DNA from: Streptomyces sp. HD
GTDB taxonomy: Bacteria; Actinomycetota; Actinomycetes; Streptomycetales; Streptomycetaceae
Direction: 5' to 3'
Assembly (NCBI RefSeq): GCF_028369295.1
Contig: NZ_JAQMYP010000046.1
Coordinates: 19,152-83,151 of the forward strand
DNA: 64,000 nt
Below are positions 52,893-61,578 of this stretch, piece by piece. The stretch's first letter is position 1; each line of letters starts with the position of its first letter. A model generated the notes under the pieces. That model had not been told where the DNA came from, did no database searches, and saw only the letters and a list, made by a program, of their open reading frames with translations. Both the position numbers and the translations under genes were made by a program.

Positions 52893-54326
52893 ATGAGTCG
52901 AGACATGTCTGATGTGACGCGCGCGAAGCACGGCCGTCCCGTACACCACTGGCGGCGTGACGTCATCGAGCTCGCCGCGCTGTTCACCGCGGTGGCGGTG
53001 GCCGACGCCGTGGCGAACCTGATCGGGCACGGGCCCGACGGACCGGAGCTGCTGCTGGTCTCGGCAGCGGTGCTGGTCGTCACGGCGGGGTTCCACACAT
53101 GGTGGGCACGCCGCCACGGTCACGCACCCCCGACCGGTGATACCGGTGCCCGGCCGCGCTCCGAGGAGCAGGCCGGGCCGTCGGAGCAGTCGCGGGAGGC
53201 GGCCGTGACGGCATCCGAGAAGGGTGCGCTGTGGCGGATGCGGACGACGGTGCAGGACGAACCGGGGTCGCTGGCCGCGCTGTGCGCGGCGCTCGCCGGG
53301 CTACGGGTGGACATCCTGAGCCTGCAGACGCATCCGCTGGCCGAGGGCACGGTTGACGAGTTCCTGCTCCGGTCGCCCGGCGGGCTCGCGGTGGCCGAGA
53401 TCAGCCGTGCGGTCGCGGTGGCCGGGGGTGCCGGGACCTGGATCGAACGGGCCGACGCCCATGACCTGGTGGACGCGCCGACCCGGGTGCTGGGCCTTGC
53501 CACCCGTACCGCCCTGGACGCGGCGGAACTGCCGTTGGCGCTGCGGCAGTTGCTGGGCCGGTGCACCATCCGGTCGCTGCCCGCCGTGCCGGCCGGGGGC
53601 GGTCGCGGGCCGGATCCGGTACCGGTGGAGGGGGCCCTTGAGGACACCGTGATGCGGCTGCGGGCACCGGAGGGCGGAGTGATCACCGTGGAGCGGCCGT
53701 ATCTGCCGTTCACGCCGACCGAGTTCGCGCGGGCCCGGGCGCTGGTGGAGCTGGACGCCCGGCTGGGGCCGCGCGTGCCGCGCAGCCAGGACGTGCTGAC
53801 GCTGCCCGAGGGCAACGACATCACCGTGCGCCGCGTGGACACCGGCGATCTGGTGGCCGCGAGGGAGATGCACGAGCGGTGCTCGGCGCGGACGCTCGGG
53901 ATGCGATACCACGGGCCGGTCGGTGACGCCGACCGATACCTGAGCCATCTGCTCAGTCCCCGCTTCGGGCGGACGATCGCCGTGCAGACCGCGTCGGGGC
54001 GGGTCGTCGGGCTCGGGCATCTGCTGTGGGACGGGGACGAGACGGAGGTCGCGCTGCTCGTGGAGGACACGTGGCAGCGGCGGGGCATCGGCACGGAGTT
54101 GCTGCGCAGGCTGGTGGGGATGGCTGTGGATGCGGGGTGCGCGAGTGTGTACGCCGTGACGCAGGCGTCCAACACGGGGATGGTCGCGGCGATGCGGGGG
54201 TTGGGGCTCCCCCTCGACTATCAGATCGAGGAGGGGACCCTGGTCATTACCGCCCGGCTGGATGCTCCGCTGGAAGAGGCCGTTGCGGAGCGGCTGTCGA
54301 GTGCGGGTGAGTTGGGGAAGGCCTAA
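52893..54326 (+). CDS. Membrane-anchored ACT-GNAT acetyltransferase
   Basis: The protein has 477 residues. Two hydrophobic helices (about 25-48 and 52-70) are followed by a charged linker. An ACT domain (about 107-180, VQDEPGSLAALCAALAGLRVDILSLQTHPL) comes next, then a C-terminal GNAT domain (about 310-455) with the acetyl-CoA loop WQRRGIGTELLRRL. The ACT domain suggests allosteric control by an amino acid. It may acetylate a protein, but the target is unknown. Confidence 0.83.
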   Translation: MSRDMSDVTRAKHGRPVHHWRRDVIELAALFTAVAVADAVANLIGHGPDGPELLLVSAAVLVVTAGFHTWWARRHGHAPPTGDTGARPRSEEQAGPSEQSREAAVTASEKGALWRMRTTVQDEPGSLAALCAALAGLRVDILSLQTHPLAEGTVDEFLLRSPGGLAVAEISRAVAVAGGAGTWIERADAHDLVDAPTRVLGLATRTALDAAELPLALRQLLGRCTIRSLPAVPAGGGRGPDPVPVEGALEDTVMRLRAPEGGVITVERPYLPFTPTEFARARALVELDARLGPRVPRSQDVLTLPEGNDITVRRVDTGDLVAAREMHERCSARTLGMRYHGPVGDADRYLSHLLSPRFGRTIAVQTASGRVVGLGHLLWDGDETEVALLVEDTWQRRGIGTELLRRLVGMAVDAGCASVYAVTQASNTGMVAAMRGLGLPLDYQIEEGTLVITARLDAPLEEAVAERLSSAGELGKA

Positions 54327-54340
54327 GCCCCGTGGGGGCT
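54326..54340. terminator. Small hairpin between convergent genes
   Basis: agcccc at 54326-54331 and ggggct at 54335-54340 form a 6-bp stem with a gtg loop starting in the stop codon of the ACT-GNAT gene, just ahead of the convergent PLP-enzyme gene. Confidence 0.4.
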
Positions 54341-54345
54341 GTGGG

Positions 54346-55581
54346 CTATCTGGCGGCTGCGGGTGCGCTGTGGCTTGTCGCGCCCCGCGGCGGAGCCGCC
54401 TGTCGATACAGCCCCGCGCCCCTGGAGGGGCGCTGCCGCGCTCCCAGCGCCTGATCCAGGTCCGTCCACAGATCGTCGACGTCCTCCAGGCCCACGGACA
54501 TCCTCAGCAGACGGTCACTCACTCCGGCACCCCGGCGGTCGTTCTCGTCCACGATGCGGTGGCTGATCGACGCCGGGTGCTGGATGAGGGTGTCGACGCT
54601 GCCGAGGCTGACGGCGGGGGTGATCAGGCGGACGCCGGCTATGACCTCGTGCGGGTCGTCGTGGACCTCGAAGGCGATCATCGCGCCGCCTGTGCGGGGG
54701 TAGTGGACGCGGGCCACGCGCGGGTCGGCGGCGAGGCGAGCGACCAGTTCGGCGGCGGTCGCGGAGGCGGCCCGGACCCGTACCGGAAGGGTGGACAGGC
54801 CGCGCAGCAGGAGGTATCCGGCGAGTGGGTGCAGGACGCCGCCCGTGGCGAAGCGGACCTGTCGCAGCCGTCCGGCGAACTCCTCGTCGCAGGCGACCAC
54901 GCCGGCCATCACGTCCCCGTGCCCGCCGAGGTACTTGGTGGCGCTGTGCAGCACCAGCCGCGCGCCGTGCTCGGCGGGGCGCTGGAGCACCGGTGTGGCG
55001 AAGGTGTTGTCGGCGAGCAGCGGGACCGAGCCGCAGGCGTGGGCCACCGCTCGCAGGTCGACCTCGGCGAGCGTGGGATTCGCCGGGGACTCGACCATGA
55101 CCAGGCCGGTGTCGGGACGCAGCGCCTCGCCGATCCCGGCCGGGTCGGTCCAGGTCACCTCCGAGCCCAGCAGTCCGGCGGTGAGCAGGTGGTCGCTGCA
55201 GCCGTACAGGGGGCGTACGGCGACGACGTGGCGCAGGCCCATCGAGGCCCGGGCGAGGAGGACCGCGCTCAGCGCCGCCATCCCGCTGGCGAAGGCGACC
55301 GCCGCCTCGGTGCCCTCCAGACGGGCCAGGGCCGTCTCGAAGCGGGCGACGGTGGGGTTGCCGAGGCGCCCGTACACGGGCGGGCCGTCCGGCTCGGCGC
55401 CGGTCGTGGCGAACGCGTCGATGCGGGCGGCCTCGCCCCGGCTGTCGTACGAGGGATAGGTGGTGGACAGGTCGATCGGCGGGGCGTGCAGCCCCTGCCG
55501 GGCCAGGTCGTCGCGGCCGGCGTGCACGGCCTCGGTGGCCAGTGCCCTGGATGCGCTGCGTGCGTCGTCGTACCCGTGCAT
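54346..55581 (-). CDS. Cystathionine gamma-synthase/lyase-type PLP enzyme
   Basis: With the start used here the protein has 411 residues. PPIDLSTTYPSY, YGRLGNPT and FASGMAALSAVLLA are the opening motifs of the Cys/Met metabolism PLP family. The PLP Lys is in LHSATKYLGGHGDVMAG. The start is uncertain: the ATG at 55581 has AGGGAGG 11 bp upstream, while ATGs at 55614 and 55632 or a GTG at 55653 would give longer forms. It is divergent from an AsnC-family regulator, which probably controls it. A gamma-lyase (for example methionine or cystathionine) is more probable than a synthase because no biosynthetic neighbours are present. Confidence 0.85.
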   Translation of the reverse strand: MHGYDDARSASRALATEAVHAGRDDLARQGLHAPPIDLSTTYPSYDSRGEAARIDAFATTGAEPDGPPVYGRLGNPTVARFETALARLEGTEAAVAFASGMAALSAVLLARASMGLRHVVAVRPLYGCSDHLLTAGLLGSEVTWTDPAGIGEALRPDTGLVMVESPANPTLAEVDLRAVAHACGSVPLLADNTFATPVLQRPAEHGARLVLHSATKYLGGHGDVMAGVVACDEEFAGRLRQVRFATGGVLHPLAGYLLLRGLSTLPVRVRAASATAAELVARLAADPRVARVHYPRTGGAMIAFEVHDDPHEVIAGVRLITPAVSLGSVDTLIQHPASISHRIVDENDRRGAGVSDRLLRMSVGLEDVDDLWTDLDQALGARQRPSRGAGLYRQAAPPRGATSHSAPAAAR

Positions 55582-55674
55582 ACCCTCGTATGCCTCCCTG
55601 CTCGCTGGGTCCATGGGCGGAAGAGTGAACATCGGCCGGGTTCTGGCGGACACTCACCGTGTTACGTTCGGCCA

Positions 55675-56181
55675 ATGGCCGAATCTGTCGTACTGGACCC
55701 GGTCGATCTGCATCTGCTGCGGCTCCTGCAGAACGACGCCCGGACCACTTACCGCGACCTCGCCGCGCAGATCGGGGTCGCGCCGTCGACGTGTCTGGAC
55801 CGGGTGACACGGCTGCGCCGTTCGGGCGTGATCCTGGGTCATCAGCTGCGACTGGATCCGGCCAAGCTGGGCCGTGGCCTTCAGGCGCTGCTGTCCGTGC
55901 AGGTCAGGCCGCATCGCCGGGAGCTGGTGGGGCCCTTCGTGGAGCGGATCCGGGCGTTGCCGGAGTCGCTGACCGTCTTCCACCTCACCGGGCCGGACGA
56001 CTATCTCGTGCATGTCGCGGTCGCGGACATGGCTGACCTGCAGCGACTGGTGCTGGACGATTTCACCGCCCACCGCGAAGTGGCGCGGGTCGAGACGCGG
56101 CTGATCTTCCAGCAGTGGGACTGCGGTCCGCTGTTGCCACCCGACGCGCCGGGGAACAAGCCCTCAGCGAAATCGGGCTGA
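55675..56181 (+). CDS. Lrp/AsnC-family transcriptional regulator
   Basis: The protein has 168 residues. The N-terminal helix-turn-helix (about 8-58, RTTYRDLAAQIGVAPSTCLDRV) is followed by the RAM ligand-binding domain. It is divergent from the transsulfuration-type PLP enzyme with only about 94 bp between the preferred starts, a classic local regulator arrangement; the effector is probably an amino acid such as methionine or cysteine. Confidence 0.9.
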   Translation: MAESVVLDPVDLHLLRLLQNDARTTYRDLAAQIGVAPSTCLDRVTRLRRSGVILGHQLRLDPAKLGRGLQALLSVQVRPHRRELVGPFVERIRALPESLTVFHLTGPDDYLVHVAVADMADLQRLVLDDFTAHREVARVETRLIFQQWDCGPLLPPDAPGNKPSAKSG

Positions 56182-56245
56182 CTTGGGACAACGGCCGGAG
56201 AAAGCGGGCTGACGCGGCACCGGTCGCCGTATGAGGATGGTCCGC

Positions 56246-57934
56246 ATGTCACAGACCAAGAGCCCGCTGCCCCGTGAGGTCGCCGACACCTATGTCGACG
56301 AACTCATCGCCCTTGACCCGATCACCGGTACGTACCTCGGCGTGAAGGAGAGTTCCAGCAAGCTCCCGGACCTCTCGCCCACCGGCCAGGCGGCCCTCGC
56401 GCAGCTCCAGCGGGCCACGCTCGCCCGGCTCGACGAGGCCGAGCGCCGGCCCGGCGCGGACAGTGACATCGAGCGCCGCTGCGGGCGCCTGCTGCGCGAG
56501 CGGCTGACCGCGGAGCTGGCCGTGCACGAGGCCGAAGAGGGCCTGCGTACGGTCGGCAACCTGGCCACGCCTGCGCACTCGGTGCGCGAGGTCTTCACCG
56601 TCACGCCGAACGAGACCGACGAGGACTGGGCGGCGATCGCCGAGCGGCTGCGCGCGGTGCCGGCCGCGTACGCGGGCTATCGCGAGGCGCTCGCGCTGGG
56701 TCTGGAGCGCAAGCTGTACGCGGCCCCCCGCCCGACCGCCACCTTCGTCGAGCAGCTCACCGAGTGGGCGGACACCGGCGAAGGGCGTGGCTGGTTCGAG
56801 GACTTCGCGTCGGCCGGCCCCGAGTCGCTGCGCGCGGAGCTGGACGAGGCCGCCCGTGGGGCGACGGCCTCCGTGGTGGAGCTGCGGGACTGGATGCGCG
56901 ACGTGTACGCGCCGGCGATCGAGGGCGCGCCGAACACGGTGGGCCGGGAGCGTTACGCCCGCTGTGCGCGCTACTTCAACGGCACGGACCTCGACCTGGA
57001 CGAGGCGTACGCGTACGGCTGGTCCGAGTACCACCGGCTGCTCGGCGAGATGAAGAAGGAGGCCGAGAAGATCCTCCCCGGCGCCGCGACGCCGTGGGTG
57101 GCGCTGGCGCACCTCGACGAGCACGGCCGGCACATCGACGGCGTCGACGAGGTCCGTGACTGGCTCCAGAGCCTGATGGACGAGGCGATCGAGAAGCTCG
57201 ACGGCACGCACTTCGAACTCGCCGAGCCGGTCCGCAAGGTGGAGTCGTGCATCGCGCCTCCCGGCGGTGCGGCGGCTCCGTACTACACGCCCCCGTCGGA
57301 GGACTTCTCCCGGCCGGGCCGCACCTGGCTGCCGACGATGGGCCAGACCCGGTTCCCGGCCTACGACCTGGTCTCGACCTGGTACCACGAGGGCGTGCCG
57401 GGTCATCATCTCCAGCTCGCGCAGTGGACGTACGTCGCGCAGAGCCTGTCCCGCTATCAGGCCACCATCGGCCATGTCAGCGCCAACTGCGAGGGCTGGG
57501 CGCTGTACGCGGAGCGGCTCATGGACGAGCTGGGCTTCCTCACCGACGCGGAGCACCGGATCGGTTACCTCGACGCGCAGATGATGCGGGCGGCTCGCGT
57601 GATCGTCGACATCGGCATGCACCTGGAGCTGGAGATCCCGGCCGACTCCCCGTTCCACCCGGGCGAGCGCTGGACTCCGGAGCTGGCGCAGGAGTTCTTC
57701 GGCGCGCACAGCAGCCGTCCGGCGGACTTCGTGGAGAGCGAGCTGACCCGGTACCTGACGATCCCGGGCCAGGCCATCGGCTACAAGCTCGGCGAGCGGG
57801 CCTGGCTGCTGGGCCGCGACAGGGCCCGTGAGCGGCACGGCGACGCCTTCGACCTCAAGGCGTGGCACATGGCGGCTCTGTCGCAGGGTTCCCTGGGCCT
57901 GGACGACCTGGTGGACGAGCTGGCCGCCTTGTGA
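56246..57934 (+). CDS. DUF885-family protein, probable metallopeptidase
   Basis: This is a 562-residue protein. The metal-site motif WYHEGVPGHHLQLAQ (around residues 380-393) is the HExxxGHH-like signature of DUF885 proteins, and NCEGWALYAERLMDELG supplies the third ligand Glu. The family resembles M3/M32-type zinc peptidases. There is no signal peptide, so it is cytoplasmic. The ATG at 56246 follows GAGGATGG; an ATG five codons earlier is possible. Confidence 0.85.
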   Translation: MSQTKSPLPREVADTYVDELIALDPITGTYLGVKESSSKLPDLSPTGQAALAQLQRATLARLDEAERRPGADSDIERRCGRLLRERLTAELAVHEAEEGLRTVGNLATPAHSVREVFTVTPNETDEDWAAIAERLRAVPAAYAGYREALALGLERKLYAAPRPTATFVEQLTEWADTGEGRGWFEDFASAGPESLRAELDEAARGATASVVELRDWMRDVYAPAIEGAPNTVGRERYARCARYFNGTDLDLDEAYAYGWSEYHRLLGEMKKEAEKILPGAATPWVALAHLDEHGRHIDGVDEVRDWLQSLMDEAIEKLDGTHFELAEPVRKVESCIAPPGGAAAPYYTPPSEDFSRPGRTWLPTMGQTRFPAYDLVSTWYHEGVPGHHLQLAQWTYVAQSLSRYQATIGHVSANCEGWALYAERLMDELGFLTDAEHRIGYLDAQMMRAARVIVDIGMHLELEIPADSPFHPGERWTPELAQEFFGAHSSRPADFVESELTRYLTIPGQAIGYKLGERAWLLGRDRARERHGDAFDLKAWHMAALSQGSLGLDDLVDELAAL

Positions 57935-57937
57935 CTG

Positions 57938-57995
57938 TCCGCGTGGTGACCGGCCGCCTTGTGAGCGGCCGCCTTGTGACCGGCCGCCTTGTGAT
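57938..57995. repeat. 15-bp tandem repeat after the DUF885 gene
   Basis: ggccgccttgtgacc and close variants repeat four times (including the copy at the gene's own 3' end, ctggccgccttgtgac). The array fills the gap to the convergent SDR gene, reading as repeated stop-region duplications. Confidence 0.75.
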
Positions 57996-58828
57996 CAACG
58001 CCGGAATCCGCCCTCGGAGTTGATGACCTCACCGGTGATCCAGCCCGCCTCGTCCGTCGCCAGCCAGGCGATGAGGCGGGCGGGATCGTCGGGCATGCCC
58101 CACCGGCCGGCGGGGAAACGGGACGCCACCGCCTGGTACGCCTCACCGGTCAGGTAATCCGTGTCCACCGGGCCGGGGTTGACGGTGTTCACGGTGACGC
58201 CCCGCTCGGCGAGCGCGGTCGACAGCGAGCGGGTGATCGAGGCGAGGGCGCCCTTCTGGAGGGCGTAGGCGATCTCACCGGGCATCCCGCCCGCGATGTC
58301 CTGGCCCGAGGTCATCATCACGACGCGTCCACCGGGGCCGGCCGGCCGCAGCCGGGCGTGCGCCTGGACGAGCAGCACGACCGAGCGGGTGTCGACCGCC
58401 CAGTGCGCGTCGAGCATCGTGGCGTCGATCTCGTCGAGGGTGCCGTCGGAGCCGCTCAGCGCGTGATTGGCGATCAGGATGTCGAGCCGTCCGCCGAGCG
58501 CCGCGGCGGCCGTCGTGATCAATTCGGCGGGCGCGGCCGGGTCGGAGAGGTCGCCGGGACCGGCGAGTACCCGGGCGTCAGGGTCACCGAGCGCCTCGCG
58601 CACGGAGGCGACGACGTCCTCGGGCCGGTCTGCTCCCCAGGGCATGGCGGCGTCGTGCGGCACATGGTGGTGCAGATAGACACTCGCCCCGTACGCGGCG
58701 AGCCGCCGGGCCACGGCATGACCGATGCCGCCCCGTCTGCTGGCCCCGGTGACCAGGGCGGTGCGGCCGCGCAGGGGCAGGGGGTCGCGGCGGAGGTCTT
58801 CGGGAGCGGGATGTGGGAGTCGGGGCAC
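57995..58828 (-). CDS. Short-chain dehydrogenase/reductase
   Basis: The protein has 277 residues. The cofactor motif is ALVTGASRRGGIGHAVARRLA, IANHALSG replaces the usual NNAG, and the active site has a Ser in MMTSGQD and YALQK as Tyr-x-x-x-Lys. NPGPVDTDYLTGE is the conserved loop. It follows the FabG-like classical SDR pattern; the substrate is unknown. The GTG at 58828 begins PRLPHPAPEDLRRDPLPL. Confidence 0.85.
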   Translation of the reverse strand: MPRLPHPAPEDLRRDPLPLRGRTALVTGASRRGGIGHAVARRLAAYGASVYLHHHVPHDAAMPWGADRPEDVVASVREALGDPDARVLAGPGDLSDPAAPAELITTAAAALGGRLDILIANHALSGSDGTLDEIDATMLDAHWAVDTRSVVLLVQAHARLRPAGPGGRVVMMTSGQDIAGGMPGEIAYALQKGALASITRSLSTALAERGVTVNTVNPGPVDTDYLTGEAYQAVASRFPAGRWGMPDDPARLIAWLATDEAGWITGEVINSEGGFRR

Positions 58829-58904
58829 AGCAGATCATGATGGGGAGCTGCCGGGGTGCGGCGCACCTGGTTTTCTCACAGGTGCGGGGGCCGACGCTCG
58901 TTCG

Positions 58905-59010
58905 CACGGCCCGTCGGTTCAGGGCAGGGAGCCGTCGGCCCAGTGCGGGAGCAGTCGGTTCAGAGCGGGAGCGTCAGTTCGGTGCGCCAGCCGTCGGTTC
59001 AGTGCGACAG
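58905..59010. repeat. Degenerate 20-bp repeats upstream of the SDR gene
   Basis: About five imperfect copies of gtcggttcagtgcgggagc run through the gap between the Imm21 gene end and the SDR start, continuing into the last codons of the Imm21 gene. Divergence between copies is high. Confidence 0.5.
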
Positions 59011-59514
59011 CCGTCTGAGCTGGACCAGCCCCAGCCAGGTCTCGGGGCCGGGCTGCACCTGGGCGGCGCGGACCGCGTACGCGCCCGGCTCCAGGGCGAC
59101 CCGCAGATGCTCGGTCCGCTCGGTCTCCGGTCCCGGCCAGGCCGAGTCGAACAGGATCACCGTGCCGGGCACCTTCCAGTGCACCTCGTGTCCCCAGTCC
59201 GCCGTGGTGAGGGCCGCCGGCACGCGGGCCAGCAGTTCCGCCTCGGAGTCGGCCGCGCACCACCGTACGAAGACGCCGTGGTCGGGCAGGTACGAGGTGG
59301 ACGCGGGTTCGTCGCCGAACACCAGGGCCGCGCTGTCCCCGACAGGCAGGAGGCCGACGGACCCGTCGACCTCACAGGCACGGTCGTAGTCGGACGCCGT
59401 CTCGTCGCCGTCAGCGCCCGCCCAGAACGGCAGCACCGTCTCCGGTACCGCGATCAGAGGGCCGCCGCCCGACTCCACCCATTCCACCGCGCCCGGTTCC
59501 GCGTATCGCACCAT
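58999..59514 (-). CDS. Imm21-family immunity protein
   Basis: This 171-residue acidic protein matches what I know of Streptomyces Imm21 proteins: VEWVESGGGPLIAVPETVLPFW near the start, SDYDRACEVDGSVGLLPVG, then VFGDEPAST and a C-terminal beta-rich part. Immunity proteins of this group neutralise polymorphic toxins, but no toxin gene is adjacent. The ATG before VRYAEPG is chosen over one seven codons earlier because it matches relatives. Confidence 0.75.
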   Translation of the reverse strand: MVRYAEPGAVEWVESGGGPLIAVPETVLPFWAGADGDETASDYDRACEVDGSVGLLPVGDSAALVFGDEPASTSYLPDHGVFVRWCAADSEAELLARVPAALTTADWGHEVHWKVPGTVILFDSAWPGPETERTEHLRVALEPGAYAVRAAQVQPGPETWLGLVQLRRLSH

Positions 59515-59571
59515 GGCAGCAGAACCTACACGCACCGGGACCTCACCCGCTCACCGCGACCAACTCCGGCC

Positions 59572-60102
59572 TCAGCAGCCGCAGTTGTCCGCGTCCACCG
59601 GCGCCGTCAGCGGGTCGGGCGCCCGGCGCTCACGGTCCTGCCAGGTCTCGAACTCGAAACCCTCCCGTGCCCAGTACTCGAAGCCGCCGAGCATCTCCTT
59701 GACCTGGTAGCCGAGTTCGGCGAGGGCGAGTGCGGCGCGGGTCGCGCCGTTGCAGCCGGGGCCCCAGCAGTACGTCACGACGGGCACGGCCTTGTCGAGG
59801 AGCTGCTCGGCCTGCTCCGGGATGAGGGCGGTGGGGAGGTGGACCGCGCCCGGGATGTGGCCCTGGTCCCAGGACTCGGTGGAGCGGGAGTCCACGACGA
59901 CGAACCCGGGGTCATCGCCGGAGGCGAGCGCCGCGGCGACGTCGGAGGCGTCCGCGTGGAAGGCGAGGCTCGCCCGGAAGTAGGCGGCGGCTTCGGCCGG
60001 GGCGGCGGGGGCGACGCGCAGAACGGGGTTGGCGGCGGCACCGGCAGTACGGGCGGTGGCGGTAGGGGTGCCGGCGCTGGGTGGAGTAGCAGTAGTCGTC
60101 AT
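59572..60102 (-). CDS. Rhodanese-like sulfurtransferase
   Basis: This 176-residue single-domain rhodanese has VVVDSRSTESWDQGHIPGAVHLP as the fold's first half and an active-site Cys in VTYCWGPGCNGATRAA, where the loop is CWGPGC rather than the usual CxxGxR. The Ala/Thr-rich first 40 residues look disordered, and the C-terminus ends in CGC. It is divergent from an AsnC regulator, 94 bp apart. Confidence 0.87.
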   Translation of the reverse strand: MTTTATPPSAGTPTATARTAGAAANPVLRVAPAAPAEAAAYFRASLAFHADASDVAAALASGDDPGFVVVDSRSTESWDQGHIPGAVHLPTALIPEQAEQLLDKAVPVVTYCWGPGCNGATRAALALAELGYQVKEMLGGFEYWAREGFEFETWQDRERRAPDPLTAPVDADNCGC

Positions 60103-60196
60103 GACCAGAAATCTATGGCCACTGATCCGCCCACTGAAGGAGAGATCCACGGTCTACCTCTTGATCAGCCGGTGATTCCCCTGCTATTTCTCACCC

Positions 60197-60643
60197 ATGA
60201 CCGCGTTTTCCCCGGACGCCACCGACTGGCGCATACTCGACGTCCTCCAGCGCGAGGGCCGCGCCAGCTTCGCCGAGCTGGCGCGCGCCGTCTCCATGTC
60301 CGCGAGCGCGGTCACGGAACGGGTGCGGCGGCTGGAGGAGGCGGGCGTCATCCAGGGGTACGCCGCGGTCGTCGACCCCGACCGGCTGGGGCTGCCGATC
60401 CTCGCATTCGTGCGGCTGAGGTACCCGACCGGCAACTACAAACCCTTCCACGACCTGGTCGCCACCACCCCCGAGATCCTGGAGGCCCATCACGTCACCG
60501 GTGACGACTGCTTCGTCATCAAGGTCGCGGCCCGCTCGATGCGCCACCTGGAGGAGATCTCCGGCAAGATCGGCACGCTGGGGTCGGTGACGACGAGCGT
60601 CGTCTACTCCTCACCGCTGCTCCGCCGCCCGCTGGGCCAGTGA
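60197..60643 (+). CDS. Lrp/AsnC-family transcriptional regulator
   Basis: This 148-residue protein has an N-terminal helix-turn-helix (about 8-55, ASFAELARAVSMSASAVTERV) and a RAM domain containing HHVTGDDCFVIKVAA. It probably regulates the divergent rhodanese gene, since local control of a divergent neighbour is typical of this family. The effector may be an amino acid or sulfur compound. Confidence 0.9.
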   Translation: MTAFSPDATDWRILDVLQREGRASFAELARAVSMSASAVTERVRRLEEAGVIQGYAAVVDPDRLGLPILAFVRLRYPTGNYKPFHDLVATTPEILEAHHVTGDDCFVIKVAARSMRHLEEISGKIGTLGSVTTSVVYSSPLLRRPLGQ

Positions 60644-61136
60644 CCGCGCCGCGGTGAGTGGGCCGCGTTGAGAGGCCGCGATGGGGGCAGAATTTGGCCA
60701 CTCGCGCCACCATCCCCGCCCTGGCCTCCTCCTCCGCTTCACGGGAAGCTCACAGGTAACCCGGCGCCGCATGGCTTGTCCGCGCCTTCCGGATCCACCG
60801 ATGACGGGAAACCACTTTCAAGACAGGCCCGGCCCTGCCACAGCTTCTCACTTGACCGGTGTGTTAACGCTGTGGCTAAAGTGACTCCGCCGTAGACGAA
60901 TGGAACCGACCAACCATCCGCCCTACGGCTGATCTTACGCGTCGGGGGGACGCCTCTATCTACCTGCCTCTCCCGGACGCACTGTCCGAGGGGGGCTTTC
61001 CGTTCTGCGCGATCTTTCGCCGCCGTTGATTCCGGCATAATTCTCGCCGCCGTTTCCGCAGCCGTTTCCGCTGCCTTTCCGCTGCCGGCCGAAGCCGCGA
61101 CGGTTCCCTCTTTCCTCCCCACACACAGGAGCCTCT
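60644..61136. other. 493-bp intergenic region
   Basis: I find no supported gene here. It holds a possible promoter (ttgacc at 60852 and taaagt at 60877, spacer 19 bp) for the downstream secreted-protein gene. A C/T-rich stretch with 12-bp repeats of gccgtttccgct lies at about 61046-61090. The open minus-strand frame across it has atypical composition. Confidence 0.5.
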
Positions 61137-61556
61137 GTGTCAAAACGTGTGTCCGTACCGCTGTTGGCCTTCGGGGTCATCGCCGCGTCCATCGCCGTGA
61201 CCGCCCCGGCCGATGCCGCTCCGACGAGGCGTTGCAACGACCGGCAGGCCTGCTTCTACTTCAACTCCGACCAGCAGGGAGCCGTCGCCACGATCTACAA
61301 CGGCGGCGCCAACCTGGACGCGCAGATCTTCAAGCCCGACACCGGTCCCGGCTCACGGCAGAAGGTCGAGGACAACGCCGCGTCCTGGGACTCCCGCACC
61401 CGCAACACCGCGTTCTGCGTGCACCGCGACCGCTGGTGGAAGGGCCCCTTCAACTCGCTCAAGCCGCAGGGCCGCAAGAACCTCAGCTCCGCGCTGAAGA
61501 ACAAGAACTCCTCCACGAACTGGTACCCCCGCCACGAAGGCGGCGGCGGCCACTGA
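61137..61556 (+). CDS. Secreted peptidase-inhibitor (I36)-like protein
   Basis: This 139-residue protein has a Sec signal peptide (to about residue 27, ADA-AP). The mature domain has RRCNDRQACFYFNSDQQGAVATIYNGG and a second Cys pair partner in TAFCVHRDRWWKGP, the pattern of the peptidase inhibitor family I36 / beta-gamma-crystallin-like fold of Streptomyces. ACAGGAGCC lies ahead of the GTG. It would act outside the cell on proteases; its inhibitory activity is not shown by the sequence alone. Confidence 0.78.
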   Translation: MSKRVSVPLLAFGVIAASIAVTAPADAAPTRRCNDRQACFYFNSDQQGAVATIYNGGANLDAQIFKPDTGPGSRQKVEDNAASWDSRTRNTAFCVHRDRWWKGPFNSLKPQGRKNLSSALKNKNSSTNWYPRHEGGGGH

Positions 61557-61578
61557 CCCCGGGAAGGATTCCCTGCCC

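Noticed and set aside
60739..61143. 134-codon minus-strand frame in the large intergenic region
   Set aside because: No ribosome site or recognisable domain, and it overlaps the start and promoter of the secreted inhibitor-like gene.
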